64,000 nt of DNA, taken from positions 31,237-95,236 of the forward strand of contig JAKSZU010000506.1 of assembly GCA_026018925.1 (NCBI GenBank). The letters run 5' to 3'. Below the pieces are notes generated by a model, which was given only the letters and a program-made list of their open reading frames with translations, ran no database searches and was not told the DNA's origin. This stretch comes from Tupaia tana (lineage: Eukaryota > Chordata > Mammalia > Scandentia > Tupaiidae). This document shows, in pieces, positions 1 to 12,197 of the stretch (positions are counted from its first letter, which is position 1; each line of letters opens with the position of its first letter). Both the position numbers and the translations under genes were made by a program.

Positions 1-3000
1 GATTTTCTACTCATAATTCAGCCTCCAGCAAGGAAAGCTAGTGTGGCAGGGAGCCACTCTGGCCTTCTATCCCTGTCTCTGTGTCTCTGAGGTCTCTGTC
101 TCTCTCTGCTCCTGTCTCCTCATTTTTTTTGGTAATTTTTCCTTTTTACGATTTTTTTAAAGGTAGAATTTCTCTCTGGCTCTCAGCTCCATCTTTTGTT
201 TTGTTAATAAGCCCTTCTGCTCCTTTCTCCCAGGCAGGACAGTTGAGCCATTCTCTGAGAAGTTTCCACATGGATACTGGGAACTAGATATTTCAGGGCA
301 CAGGCGAAATGAAGATTTTCTACTCATAATTTAGCCTCCAGCAAGCAAAGCTAGTGTGGTAGGGAGCCCCTCTGGCCTTCTATCCCTGTGTCTGTGTCTC
401 TGAGGTCTCTGTCTCTCTCTGCTCCTGTCTCCTCATTTTTTTGGTAATTTTTCCTTTTTACGATTTTTTTAAAGGTAGAATTTCTCTCTGGCTCTCAGCT
501 CCATCTTTTGTTTTGTTAATAAGCCCTTCTGCTCCTTTCTCCCAGGCAGGAGAGTTGAGTCATTCTCTGAGAAGGTTCCACATGGATACTGGGAACTAGA
601 TATTTCAGGGGACAGGCGAAGTGAAGATTTTCTACTCATAATTCAGCCTCCAGCAAGCAAAGCTAGTGTGGTAGGGAGCCCCTCTGGCCTTCTATCCCTG
701 TCTCTGGGTCTCTGAGGTCTCTGTCTCTCTCTGCACCTGTCTCCTGATTTTTTTTGGTAATTTTTCCTTTTTACGATTTTTTTAAAGGTAGAATTTCTCT
801 CTGGCTCTCAGCTCCATCTTTTTTTTGTTAATAAGCCCTTCTACTCCTTTCTCCCAGGCAGGAGAGTTGAGTCATTCTCTGAGAAGATTCCACATGGATA
901 CTGGGAACTAGATATTTCAGGGCACAGGTGAAATGACGATTTTCTACTCATAATTCAGCCTCCAGCAAGCAAAGCTAGTGTGGTAGGGAGCCCCTCTGGC
1001 CTTCTATACCTGTCTCTGTGTCTCTGAGTTCTCTGTCTCTCTCTGCTGCTGTCTCCTCATTTTTTTTGGTAATTTTTCCTTCTTACGATTTTTTTAAAGG
1101 TAGAATTTCTCTCTGGCTCTCAGCTCCATCTTTTGTTTTGTTAATAAGCCCTTCTGCTCCTTTCTCCCAGGCAGGACAGTTGAGCCATTCTCTGAGAAGT
1201 TTCCACATGGATACTGGGAACTAAATATTTCAGGGCACAGGCGAAATGAAGATTTTGTACTTATAATTTAGCCTCCAGCAAGCAAAGCTAGTGTGGTAGG
1301 GAGCCCCTCTGGCCTTCTATCCCTGTGTCTGTGTCTCTGAGGTCTCTGTCTCTCTCTGCTCCTGTCTCCTCATTTTTTTTGGTAATTTTTCCTTTTTACG
1401 ATTTTTTTAAAGGTAGAATTTCTCTCTGGCTCTCAGCTCCATCTTTTGTTTTGTTAATAAGCCCTTCTGCTCCTTTCTCCCAGGCAGGAGAGTTGAGTCA
1501 TTCTCTGAGAAGATTCCACATGGATACTGGGAACTAGATATTTCAGGGCACAGGCGAAATGAAGATTTTCTACTCATAATTCAGCCTCCCGCAAGCAAAG
1601 CTAGTGTGGTAGGGAGCCCCTCTGGCCTTCTATCCCTGTCTCTGTGTCTCTGAGGTCTCTGTCTATCTCTGCTCCTGTCTCCTCATTTTTTTTGGTAATT
1701 TTTCCTTTTTGTGATTTTTTTAAAGGTAGAATTTCTCTCTGGCTCTCAGCTCCATCTTTTGTTTTGTTAATAAGCCCTTCTGCTCCTTTCTCCCAGGCAG
1801 GAGAGTTGAGCCATTCTCTGAGAAGGTTCCACATGTATACTGGGAACTAGATATTTCAGGGCACAGGCGAAATGAAGATTTTCTACTCATAATTCAGCCT
1901 CCAGCAAGCAAAGCTAGTGTGGTAGGGAGCCCCTCTGGCCTTCTATCCCTGTCTCTGTGTCTCTGAGGTCTCTGTCTCTCTCTGCTCCTGTCTCCTCAAT
2001 TTTTTTGGTAATTTTTCCTTTTTATGATTTTTTTAAAGGTAGAATTTCTCTCTGGCTCTCAGCTCCATCTTTTGTTTTGTTAATAAGCCCTTCTGCTCCT
2101 TTCTCCCAGGCAGGAGAGTTGAGCCATTCTCTGAGAAGTTTCCACATGGATACAGGGAACTAGATATTTCAGGGCACAGGCGAAATGAAGATTTTCTACT
2201 CATAATTCAGCCTCCAGCATGCAAAGCTAGTGTGGTAGGGAGCCCCTCTGGCCTTCTATACCTGTCTCTGTGTCTCTGAGTTCTCTGTCTCTCTCTGCTG
2301 CTGTCTCCTCATTTTTTTTGGTAATTTTTCCTTTTTACGATTTTTTTAAAGGTAGAATTTCTCTCTGGCTCTCAGCTCCATCTTTTGTTTTGTTAATAAG
2401 CCCTTCTGCTCCTTTCTCCCAGGCAGGAGAGTTGAGCCATTCTCTGAGAAGATTCCACATGGATACTGGGAACTAGATATTTCAGGGCACAGGCGAAATG
2501 AAGATTTTCTACTAATAATTCAGCCTCCAGCAAGCAAAGCTAGTGTGGTAGGGAGCCCCTCTGGCCTTCTATCACTGTCTCTGTGTCTCTGAGGTCTCTG
2601 TCTCTCTCTGCTCCGGTCTCCTCAGTTTTTTTGGTAATTTTTCCTTCTTACGATTTTTTTAAAGGTAGAATTTCTCTCTGGCTCTCAGCTCCATCTTTTG
2701 TTTTGTTAATAAGCCCTTCTGCTCCTTTCTCCCAGGCAGGATAGTTGAGCCATTCTCTGAGAAGTTTCCACATGGATACTGGGAACTAGATATTTCAGGG
2801 CACAGGCGAAATGAAGATTTTCTACTCATAATTTAGCCTCCAGCAACCAAAGCTAGTGTGGTAGGTAGCCCCTCTGGCCTTCTATCCCTGTGTCTGTGTC
2901 TCTGAGATCTCTGTCTCTCTCTGCTCCTGTCTCCTCATTTTTTTTGGTAATTTTTCCTTTTTACGATTATTTTAAAGGTAGAATTTCTCTCTGGCTCTCA

Positions 3001-4693
3001 GCTCCATCTTTTGTTTTGTTAATAAGCCCTTCTGCTCCTTTCTCCCAGGCAGGAGAGTTGAGTCATTCTCTGAGAAGTTTCCACATGGATACTGGGAACT
3101 AGATATTTCAGGGCACAGGCGAAATGAAGATTTTCTACTCATAATTCAGCCTCCAGCAAGCAAAGCTAGTGGGGTAGGGAGCTCCTCTGGCCTTCTATCC
3201 CTGTCTCTGTGTCTCTGAGGTCTCTGTCTATCTCGGCTCCTGTCTCCTCATTTTTTTTGGTAATTTTTCCTTTTTGCGATTTTTTTAAAGGTAGAATTTC
3301 TCTCTGGCTCTCAGCTCCATCTTTTGTTTTGTTAATAAGCCCTTCTGCTCCTTTCTCCCAGGCAGGAGAGTTGAGCCATTCTCTGAGAAGGTTCCACATG
3401 TATACTGGGAACTAGATATTTCAGGGCACAGGCGAAATGAAGATTTTCTACTCATAATTCAGCCTCCAGCAAGCAAAGCTAGTGTGGTAGGGAGCCCCTC
3501 TGGCCTTCTATCCCTGTGTCTGTGTCTCTGAGGTCTCTGTCTCTCTCTGCTCCTGTCTCCTCATTTTTTTTGGTAATTTTTCCTTTTTACGATTTTTTTA
3601 AAGGTAGAATTTCTCTCTGGCTCTCAGCTCCATCTTTTGTTTTGTTAATAAGCCCTTCTGCTCCTTTCTCCCAGGCAGGAGAGTTGAGTCATTCTCTGAG
3701 AAGGTTCCACATGGATACTGGGAACTAGATATTTCAGTACACAGGCGAAATGAAGATTTTCTACTCATAATTCAGCCTCCAGCAAGCAAAGCTAGTGTGG
3801 TCGGGAGCCCCTCTGGCCTTCTATCCCTGTCTCTGTGTCTCTGAGGTCTATGTCTATCACTGCTCCTGTCTCCTCATTTTTTTTGGTAATTTTTCCTTTT
3901 TGCGATTTTTTTAAAGGTAGAATTTCTCTCTGGCTCTCAGCTCCATCTTTTGTTTTGTTAATAAGCCCTTCTGCTCCTTTCTCCCAGGCAGGAGAGTTGA
4001 GCCATTCTCTGAGAAGTTTCCACATGTATACTGGGAACTAGATATTTCAGGGCACAGGCGAAATGAAGATTTTCTACTCATAATTCAGCCTCCAGCAAGG
4101 AAAGCTAGTGTGGTAGGGAGCCACTCTGGCCTTCTATCTCTGTCTCTGTGTCTCTGAGGTCTCTGTCTCTCTCTGCTCCTGTCTCCTCATTTTTTTTGGT
4201 AATTTTTCCTTTTTACGATTTTTTTAAAGGTAGAATTTCTCTCTGGCTCTCAGCTCCATCTTTTGTTTTGTTAATAAGCCCTTCTGCTCCTTTCTCCCAG
4301 GCAGGAGAGTTGAGCCATTCTCTGAGAAGTTTCCACATGGATACTGGGAACAAGATATTTCAGGGCACAGGCGAATTGAAGATTTTCTACTCATAATTCA
4401 GCCTCCAGCAAGCAAAGCTAGTGTGGTAGGGAGCCCCTCTGGCCTTGTATCCCTGTCTCTGTGTCTCTGAGGTCTCTGTCTATCTCTGCTCCTGTCTCCT
4501 CATTTTTTTTGGTAATTTTTCCTTTTTGCGATTTTTTTAAAGCTAGAATTTATCTCTGGCTCTCAGCTCCATCTTTTGTTTTGTTAATAAGCCCTTCTGC
4601 TCCTTTCTCCCAGGCAGGAGAGTTGAGCCATTCTCTGAGAAGTTTCCACATGGATACTGGGAACTAGATATTTCAGGGCACAGGCGAAATGAA
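1..4693. repeat. Left block: 15 fairly uniform monomers with weak 2-, 4-, 5- and 13-mer order
   Basis: The fifteen monomers are close to each other and to the consensus. A pair of variants (TGTGTCTGTG in one monomer, CTGTCTATC in the next) occurs together at about 1,325-1,670, 2,890-3,235 and 3,516-3,860, i.e. shifts of about 1,565 and 626 bp. GAGTTCTCTG with GCTGCTGTCTCC occurs at 1,026 and 2,278 (1,252 bp, 4 monomers). The first monomer (GGAAAGCTAG, GAGCCACTCTGG) matches the one at 4,068 (4,067 bp, 13 monomers). No single higher-order unit fits the whole block. Confidence 0.85.
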
Positions 4694-6883
4694 GATTTTC
4701 TACTCATAATTCAGCCTCCAGCAAGCAAAGCTAGTGTGGTAGGGAGCCCCTCTGGCCTTCTATCCCTGTCTCTGTGTCTGTGAGGTCTCTGTCTCTCTCT
4801 GCTCCTGTCTCCTCAGTTTTTTTGGTAATTTTTCCTTTTTACGATTTTTTTAAAGGTAGAATTTCTCTCTGGCTCTCAGCTCCATCTTTTGTTTTGTTAA
4901 TAAGCCCTTCTGCTCCTTTCTCCCAGGCAGGAGAGTTGAGCAATTCTCTGAGAAGATTCCACATGGATACTGGGAACTAGATATTTCAGGGCACAGGCGA
5001 AATCAAGATTTTCTACTCATAATTTAGCCTCCAGCAAGCAAAGCTAGTGTGGTAGGGAGCCCCTCTGACCTTCTATCCCTGTGCCTGTGTCTCTGAGGTC
5101 TCTGTCTCTCTCTGCTCCTGTCTCCTCATTTTTTTGGTAATTTTTCCTTTTTACGATTTTTTTAAAGGTAGAATTTCTCTCTGGCTCTCAGCTACATATT
5201 TTGTTTTGTTAATAAGCCCTTCTGCTCCTTTCTCCCAGGCAGGAGAGTTGAGCCATTCTCTGGGAAGTTTCCACATGGATACTGGGATTTAGATATTTCA
5301 GAGCACAGGCGAAATGAAGATTTTCTACTCATAATTCAGCCTCCAGCAAGCAAAGCTAGTGTGGTAGGGAGCCCCTCTGGCCTTCTATCCCTGTCTCTGT
5401 GTCTTTGAGGTCTCTGTCTATCTCTGCTCCTGTCTCCTCATTTTTTTTGGTAATTTTTCCTTTTTACGATTTTTTTAAAGGTAGAATTTCTCTCTGGCTC
5501 TCAGCTCCATCTTTTGTTTTGTTAATAAGCCCTTCTGCTCCTTTCTCCCAGGCAGGAGAGTTGAGCCATTCTCTGAGAAGATTCCACATGGATACTGGGA
5601 ACTAGATATTTCAGGGCACAGGCGAAATGAAGATTTTCTACTCATAATTCAGCCTCCAGCAAGCAAAGCTAGTGTGGTAGGGAGCCCCTCTGGCCTTCTA
5701 TCCCTGCCTCTGTGTCTCTGAGGTCTCTGTTTCTCTCTGCCGCTGTCTCCTCATTTTTTTGGTAATTTTTCCTTTTAACGATTTTTTTAAAGGTAGAATT
5801 TCTCTCTGGCTCTCAGCTCCATCTTTTGTTTTGTTAATAAGCCCTTCTGCTCCTTTCTCCCATGCAGGAGAGTTGAGTCATTCTCTGAGAAGATTCCACA
5901 TGGATACTGGGAACTAGATATTTCAGGGCACAGGCGAAATGAAGATTTTCTACTCATAATACAGCCTCCAGCAAGCTAAGCTAGTGTGGTAGGGAGCCCC
6001 TCTGGCCTTCTATCCCTGTCTCTGTGTCTCTGAGGTCTCTGTCTCTCTCTGCTCCTGTCTCCTCATTTTTTTTTGGTAATTTTTCATTTTTTACGATTTT
6101 TTTAAAGGTAGAATTTCTCTCTGGCTCTCAGCTCCATCTTTTGTTTTGTTAATAAGCCCTTCTGCTCCTTTCTCCCAGGCAGGAGAGATGAGCCATTCTC
6201 TGAGAAGGTTCCACATGGATACTGGGAACTAGATATTTCAGGACACAGGCGAAATCAAGATTTTCTACTCATAACTCAGCCTCCAGCAAGCAAAGCTAGT
6301 GTGGTAGGGAGCCCCTCTGGCCTTCTATCCCTGTGTCTGTGTCTCTGAGGTCTCTGTCTCTCTCTGCTCCTCTCTCCTCATTTTTTTTGGTAATTTTTCC
6401 TTTTTACGATTTTTTTTAAAGGTAGAATTTCTCTCTGGCTCTCAGCTCCGTCTTTTGTTCTGTTAATAAGCACTTCTGCTCCTTTCTCCCAGATAGGAGA
6501 GTTGAGTCATTCTCTGAGAAGATTCCACATGGATACTGGGAACTAGATATTTCAGGGCACAGGCGAAATGAAGATTTTCTACTCATAATTCAGCCTCCAG
6601 GAAGCAAAGCTAGTGTGGTAGGGAGCCACTCTGGCCTTCTATCCCTGTCTCTGTGTCTCTGAGGTCTCTGTCTCTCTCTTCTCCTGTCTCCTGATTTATT
6701 TTGGTAATTTTTCCTTTTTACGATTTTTTTAAAATTAGAATTTCTCTCTGGCTCTCAGCTCCATCTTTTGTTTTGTTAATAAGCCCTTCTGCTCCTTTCT
6801 CCCAGGCAGGAGAGTTGAGCCATTCTCTGAGAAGATTCCACATGGATACTGGGAACTAGATATTTCAGGGCACAGGCGAAATG
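4694..6883. repeat. Higher-order repeat, 7-mer copy 1 (~2.19 kb)
   Basis: Seven monomers recur in the same order in the next 2.19 kb. Diagnostic variants in order: CTCCTCAGTTTTTTT; CTCTGACCTTC with CTGTGCCTGTG and CTGGGATTTAG; GTCTTTGAGG with CTATCTC; CTGCCGCTGTCTCC; GAGAGATGAGCC; CCCAGATAGGAGAG; CCAGGAAGC with CTGATTTATTTTGG and AAAATTAGAAT. The shift between equivalent variants is about 2,190-2,192 bp. This copy is bounded by ordinary left-block monomers. Confidence 0.9.
5319..5631 (+). repeat. Reference monomer (313 bp), close to the array consensus
   Basis: This copy differs from the apparent consensus at only a couple of positions (CTTTGAGG, CTATCTC) and serves to describe the unit. Parts in order: a conserved mixed-sequence head (5,319-5,374); a CT-rich tract (about 5,375-5,439); a run of 8 T (5,441-5,448), then T-rich sequence with a CpG in TACGAT (CG at 5,467-5,468) and a second T run (5,470-5,476); AAAGGTAGAATT; GTTAATAAGCCC; a pyrimidine tract ending in CCCAGG (5,531-5,552); a short inverted repeat TTCTCTGAGAA (5,569-5,579); CACATGGATACTGGG; and a second CpG in AGGCGAAAT (5,623-5,624). 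Because 313 is not a multiple of 3, reading frames shift at each monomer. Confidence 0.95.
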
Positions 6884-9076
6884 AAGATTTTCTACTCATA
6901 ATTCAGCCTCCAGCAAGCAAAGCTAGTGTGGTAGGGAGCCCCTCTGGCCTTCTATCCCTGTCTCTGTGTCTCTGAGGTCTCTGTCTCTCTCTGCTCCTGT
7001 CTCCTCAGTTTTTTTGGTAATTTTTCCTTTTTACGATTTTTTTAAAGGTAGAATTTCTCTCTGGCTCTCAGCTCCATCTTTTGTTTTGTTAATAAGCCCT
7101 TCTGCTCCTTTCTCCCAGGCAGGAGAGTTGAGCAATTCTCTGAGAAGATTCCACATGGATACTGGGAACTAGATATTTCAGGGCACAGGCGAAATCAAGA
7201 TTTTCTACTCATAATTTAGCCTCCAGCAAGCAAAGCTAGTGTGGTAGGGAGCCCCTCTGACCTTCTATCCCTGTGCCTGTGTCTCTGAGGTCTCTGTCTC
7301 TCTCTGCTCCTGTCTCCTCATTTTTTTGGTAATTTTTCTTTTTTACAATTTTTTTAAAGGTAGAATTTCTCTCTGGCTCTCAGCTCCATATTTTGTTTTG
7401 TTGATAAGCCCTTCTGCTCCTTTCTCCCAGGCAGGAGAGTTGAGCCATTCTCTGGGAAGTTTCCACATGGATACTGGGATTTAGATATTTCAGGGCACAG
7501 GCGAAATGAAGATTTTCTACTCATAATTCAGCCTCCAGCAAGCAAAGCTAGTGTGGTAGGGAGCCCCTCTGGCCTTCTATCCCTGTCTCTGTGTCTTTGA
7601 GGTCTCTGTCTATCTCTGCTCCTGTCTCCTCATTTTTTTTGGTAATTTTTCCTTTTTACGATTTTTTTAAAGGTAGAATTTCTCTCTGGCTCTCAGCTCC
7701 ATCTTTTGTTTTGTTAATAAGCCCTTCTGCTCGTTTCTCCCAGGCAGGAGAGTTGAGCCATTCTCTGAGAAGATTCCACATGGATACTGGGAACTAGATA
7801 TTTCAGGGCACAGGCGAAATCAAGATTTTCTACTCATAATTCAGCCTCCAGCAAGCAAAGCTAGTGTGGTAGGGAGCCCCTCTGGCCTTCTATCCCTGCC
7901 TCTGTGTCTCTGAGGTCTCTGTTTCTCTCTGCCGCTGTCTCCTCATTTTTTTGGTAATTTTTCCTTTTTACGATTTTTTTGAAGGTAGAATTTCTCTCTG
8001 GCTCTCAGCTCCATCTTTTGTTTTGTTAATAAGCCCTTCTGCTCCTTTCTCCCAGGCAGGAGAGCTGAGTCATTCTCTGAGAAGATTCCACATGGATACT
8101 GGGAACTAGATATTTCAGGGCACAGGCGAAATGAATATTTTCTACTCATAATGCAGCCTCCAGCAAGCAAAGCTAGTGTGGTAGGGAGCCCCTCTGGCCT
8201 TCTATCCCTGTCTCTGTGTCTCTGAGGTCTCTGTCTCTCTCTGCTCCTGTCTCCTCATTTTTTTTGGTAATTTTTCACTTTTTACGATTTTTTTAAAGGT
8301 AGAATTTCTCTCTGGCTCTCAGCTCCATCTTTTGTTTTGTTAATAAGCCCTTCTGCTCCTTTCTCCCAGGCAGGAGAGATGAGCCATTCTCTGAGAAGGT
8401 TCCACATGTATACTCGGAACTAGATATTTCAGGGCACAGGCGAAATCAAGATTTTCTACTCATAACTCAGCCTCCAGCAAGCAAAGCTAGTGTGGTAGGG
8501 AGCCCCTCTGGCCTTCTATCCCTGTCTCTGTGTCTCTGAGGTCTCTGTCTCTCTCTGCTCCTCTCTCCTCATTTTTTTTGGTAATTTTTCCTTTTTACGA
8601 TTTTTTTTAAAGGTAGAATTTCTCTCTGGCTCTCAGCTCCATCTTTTGTTCTGTTAATAAGCCCTTCTGCTCCTTTCTCCCAGATAGGAGAGTTGAGTCA
8701 TTCTCTGAGAAGATTCCACATGGATACTGGGAACTAGATATTTCAGGGCACAGGCGAAATGAAGATTTTCTACTCATAATTCAGCCTCCAGGAAGCAAAG
8801 CTAGTGTGGTAGGGAGCCACTCTGGCCTTCTATCCCTGTCTCTGTGTCTCTGAGGTCTCTGTCTCTCTCTTCTCCTGTCTCCTGATTTATTTTGGTAATT
8901 TTTCCTTTTTACGATTTTTTTAAAATTAGAATTTCTCTCTGACTCTCAGCTCCATCTTTTGTTTTGTTAATAAGCCCTTCTGCTCCTTTCTCCCAGGCAG
9001 GAGAGTTGAGTCATTCTCTGAGAAGATTCCACAGGGATACTGGGAACTAGATATTTCAGGGCACAGGCGAAATGAA
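6884..9076. repeat. Higher-order repeat, 7-mer copy 2 (~2.19 kb)
   Basis: Same seven monomer types in the same order as the copy immediately upstream, with only scattered single-base differences, for example CTCGTTTCTCC near 7,730, GAATATTTTC near 8,131 and CACAGGGATAC near 9,030. Direct abutment of two near-identical 7-mers indicates a recent duplication by unequal exchange. A third copy does not follow: the monomer at 9,077 lacks the CTCCTCAGTTTTTTT variant. Confidence 0.9.
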
Positions 9077-12000
9077 GATTTTCTACTCATAATTCAGCCT
9101 CCAGCAAGCAAAGCTAGTGTGGTAGGGAGCCACTCTGGCCTTCTATCCCTGTCTCTGTGTCTCTGAGGTCTCTGTCTCTCTCTGCTCCTGTCTCCTCATT
9201 TTTTTTGGTAATTTTTCCTTTTTACGATTTTTTTAATGGTAGAATTTCTCTCTGGCTCTCAGCTCCATCTTTTGTTTTGTTAATAAGCCCTTCTGCTCCT
9301 TTCTCCCAGGCAGGAGAGTTGAGCCATTCTCTGAGAAGATTCCACATGGATACTGGGAACTAGATATTTCAGGGCACAGGGGAAATGAAAATTTTCTACT
9401 CATAATTCAGCCTCCAGCAAGCAAAGCTAGTGTGGTAGGGAGCCCCTCTGTCTTTCTATCCCTGTGTCTGTGTCTCTGAGGTCTCTGTCTCTCTCTGATC
9501 CTGTCTCCTCAATTTTTGGTAAATTTTCCTTTTTACGATTTTTTTAAAGGTAGAATTTCTCTCTGGCTCTCACCTCCATCTTTTGTTTTGTTAATAAGCC
9601 CTTCTGCTCCTTTCTCCCAGGCAGGAGAGTTGAGCCATTCTCTGAGAAGATTCCACATGGATAGTGGGAAATAGATATTTCAGGGCACAGGCGAAATGAA
9701 GATTTTCTACTCATAATTAAGCCTCCAGCAAGCAAAGCTAGTGTGGTAGGGAGCCCCTCTGTTTTTCTATCCCTATGTCTGTGTCTCTGAGGTCTCTGTC
9801 TCTCTCTGCTCCTGTCTCCTCATTTTTTTTGTTAATTTTTCTTTTTACGATTTTTTTAAAGGTAGAATTTCTCTCTGGCTCTCAGCTCCATCTTTTGTTT
9901 TGTTAATAAGCCCTTCTGCTCCTTTCTCCCAGGCAGGAGAGTTGAGCCATTCTCTGAGAAGGTTCCACATGGATACTGGGAACTAGATATTTCAGGGCAC
10001 AGGCGAAATGAAGATTTTCTACTCATAATTCAGCCTCCAGCAAGCAAAGCTAGTGTGGTAGGGAGCCCCTCTGTCCTTCTATCCCTGTCTCTGTGTCTTT
10101 GAGGTCTCTGTCTCTCTCTGCTCCTGTCTCCTCATTTTTTTTGGTAATTTTTCCTTTTTACGATTTTTTTAAAGGTAGAATTTCTCTCTGGCTCTCAGCT
10201 CCATCTTTTGTTTTGTTAATAAGCCCTTCTGCTCCTTTCTCCCAGGCAGGAGAGTTGAGCCATTCTCTGAGAAAATTCCACATGGATACTTGGAACTAGA
10301 TATTTCAGGGCACAGGCGAAATGAAGATTTTCTACTCATAATTCAGCCTCCAGCAAGCAAAGCTAGTGTGGTAGGGAGCCCCTCGGGCCTTCTATCCCTG
10401 CCTATGTGTCTCTGAGGTCTCTGTCTTTCTCTGCTTCTGTCTCCTCATTTTTTTGGTAATTCTTCCTTTTTACGATTTTTTTAAAGGTAGAATTTCTCTC
10501 TGGCTCTCAGCTCCATCTTTTGTTTTGTTAATAAGCCCTTCTGCTGCTTTCTCCCAGGCAGGAGAGTTGAGTCATTCTCTGAGAAGATTCCACATGGATA
10601 CTGGGAACTAGATATTTCAGGGCACAGGCGAAATGAAGATTTTCTACTCATAATTCAGCCTCCAGCAAGCAAAGCTAGTGTGGTAGGGAGCCCCTCTGGC
10701 CTTCTATCCCTGTCTCTGTGTCTCTGAGGTCTCTGTCTCTCTCTGCTCCTGTCTCCTCAGTTTTTTTGGTAATTTTTCCTTTTTACGATATTTTTAAAGG
10801 TAGAATTTCTCTCTGGCTCTCAGCTCCATCTTTTGTTTTGTTAATAAGCCCTTCTGCTCCTTTCTCCCAGGCAGGAGAGTTGAGTCATTCTCTGAGAAGT
10901 TTCCACATGGATACTGGGAACTAGATATTTCAGGGCACAGGCGAAATGAAGATTTTCTACTCATAATTCAGCCTCAGCAAGCAAAGCTAGTGTGGTAGGG
11001 AGCCCCTCTGGCCTTCTATCCCTGTCTCTGTGTCTCTGAGGTCTCTCTCTCTCTGCTCCTGTCTCCTCATTTTTTTGGTAATGTTTCCTTTTTACGATTT
11101 TTTTAAAGGTAGAATTTCTCTCTGGCTCTCAGCTCCATCTTTTGTTTTGTTAATAAGCCCTTCTGCTCCTTTCTCCCAGGCAGGGGAGTTGAGCCATTCT
11201 CTGAGAAGATTCCACATGGATACTGGGAACTAGATATTTCAGGGCACAGGCGAAATGAAGATTTTCTACTCATAATTCAGCCTCCAGCAAGCAAAGATAG
11301 TGTGGTAGGGAGCCCCTCTTGCATTCTATCACTGTGTCTGTGTCTCTGAGGTCTCTGTCTCTCTCTGCTCCTGTCTCCTCAGTTTTTTTGGTAATTTTTC
11401 CTTTTTACGATTTCTTTAAAGGTAGAAATTCTCTCTGACTCTCAGCTCCATCTTTTGTTTTGTTAATAAGCCCTGCTGCTCCTTTCTCCCAGGCAGGAGA
11501 GTTGAGCCATTCTCTGAGAAGATTCCACATGGATACTGGGAACTAGATATTTCAGGGCACAGGCGAAATGAAGATTTTGTACTCATAATTCAGCCTCCAG
11601 CAAGCAAAGCTAGTGTGGTAGGGAGCCCCTCTGGCCTTCTATCCCTGCCTCTGTGTCTCTGAGGTCTTTGTCTCTCTCTGCTCCTGTCTCCTCATTTTTT
11701 TTGGTAATTTTTCCTTTTTACGATTTTTTTAAAGGTAGAATTTCTCTCTGGCTCTCAGCTCCATCTTTTGTTTTGTTAATAAGCCCTTCTTCTCCTTTCT
11801 CCCAGGCAGGAGAGTTGAGCCATTCTCTGAGAAGATTCCACATGGATACTGGGAACTAGATATTTCAGGGCACAGGCGAAATGAAGATTTTCTACTCATA
11901 ATTCAGCCTCCAGCAAGCAAAGCTAGTATGGTAGGGAGCCCCTCTGGCCTTCTATCCCTGTCTCTGTGTCTCTGAGGTCTCTGTCTCTCTCTACTCCTGT

Positions 12001-12197
12001 CTCCTCAGTTTTTTTGGTAATTTTTAATTTTTACGATTTTTTTAAAGGTAGAATTTCTCTCTGGCTCTCAGCTCCATCTTTTGTTTTGTTAATAAGCCCT
12101 TCTGCTCCTTTCTCCCAGGCAGGAGAGTTGAGCAATTCTCTGAGAAGTTTCCACATGGATACTGGGAACTAAATATTTAAGGCACAGGCGAAATGAA
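9077..12197. repeat. Ten fairly uniform monomers, no clear higher-order unit
   Basis: Monomers are consensus-like with private variants: CTCTGTCTTTC near 9,447 and CTCTGTTTTTC near 9,759, GATACTTGGAAC near 10,284, CCTCGGGCC near 10,381, a one-base loss in GCCTCAGCAAGC near 10,971, and AACTAAATATTTAAGG near 12,168. CTCCTCAGTTTTTTT, a mark of the 7-mer block, reappears near 10,754, 11,377 and 12,002. No gene or other element is seen. Confidence 0.8.

Noticed and set aside
1644-1850. Recurrent ~68-codon + strand frame (start in GTGTCTCTGAGG, stop at the TAG of GGGAACTAG) found in very many monomers
   Set aside because: It starts at GTG rather than ATG, is broken by T-run indels in other copies, shifts frame each 313-bp unit, and is low-complexity Ser/Leu/Phe. 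A pyrimidine-rich strand lacks stops, so the open frame is expected without coding.
5569-5579. TTCTCTGAGAA as a transcription terminator hairpin
   Set aside because: A 5-bp stem with a 1-base loop cannot form a useful hairpin and there is no upstream gene.
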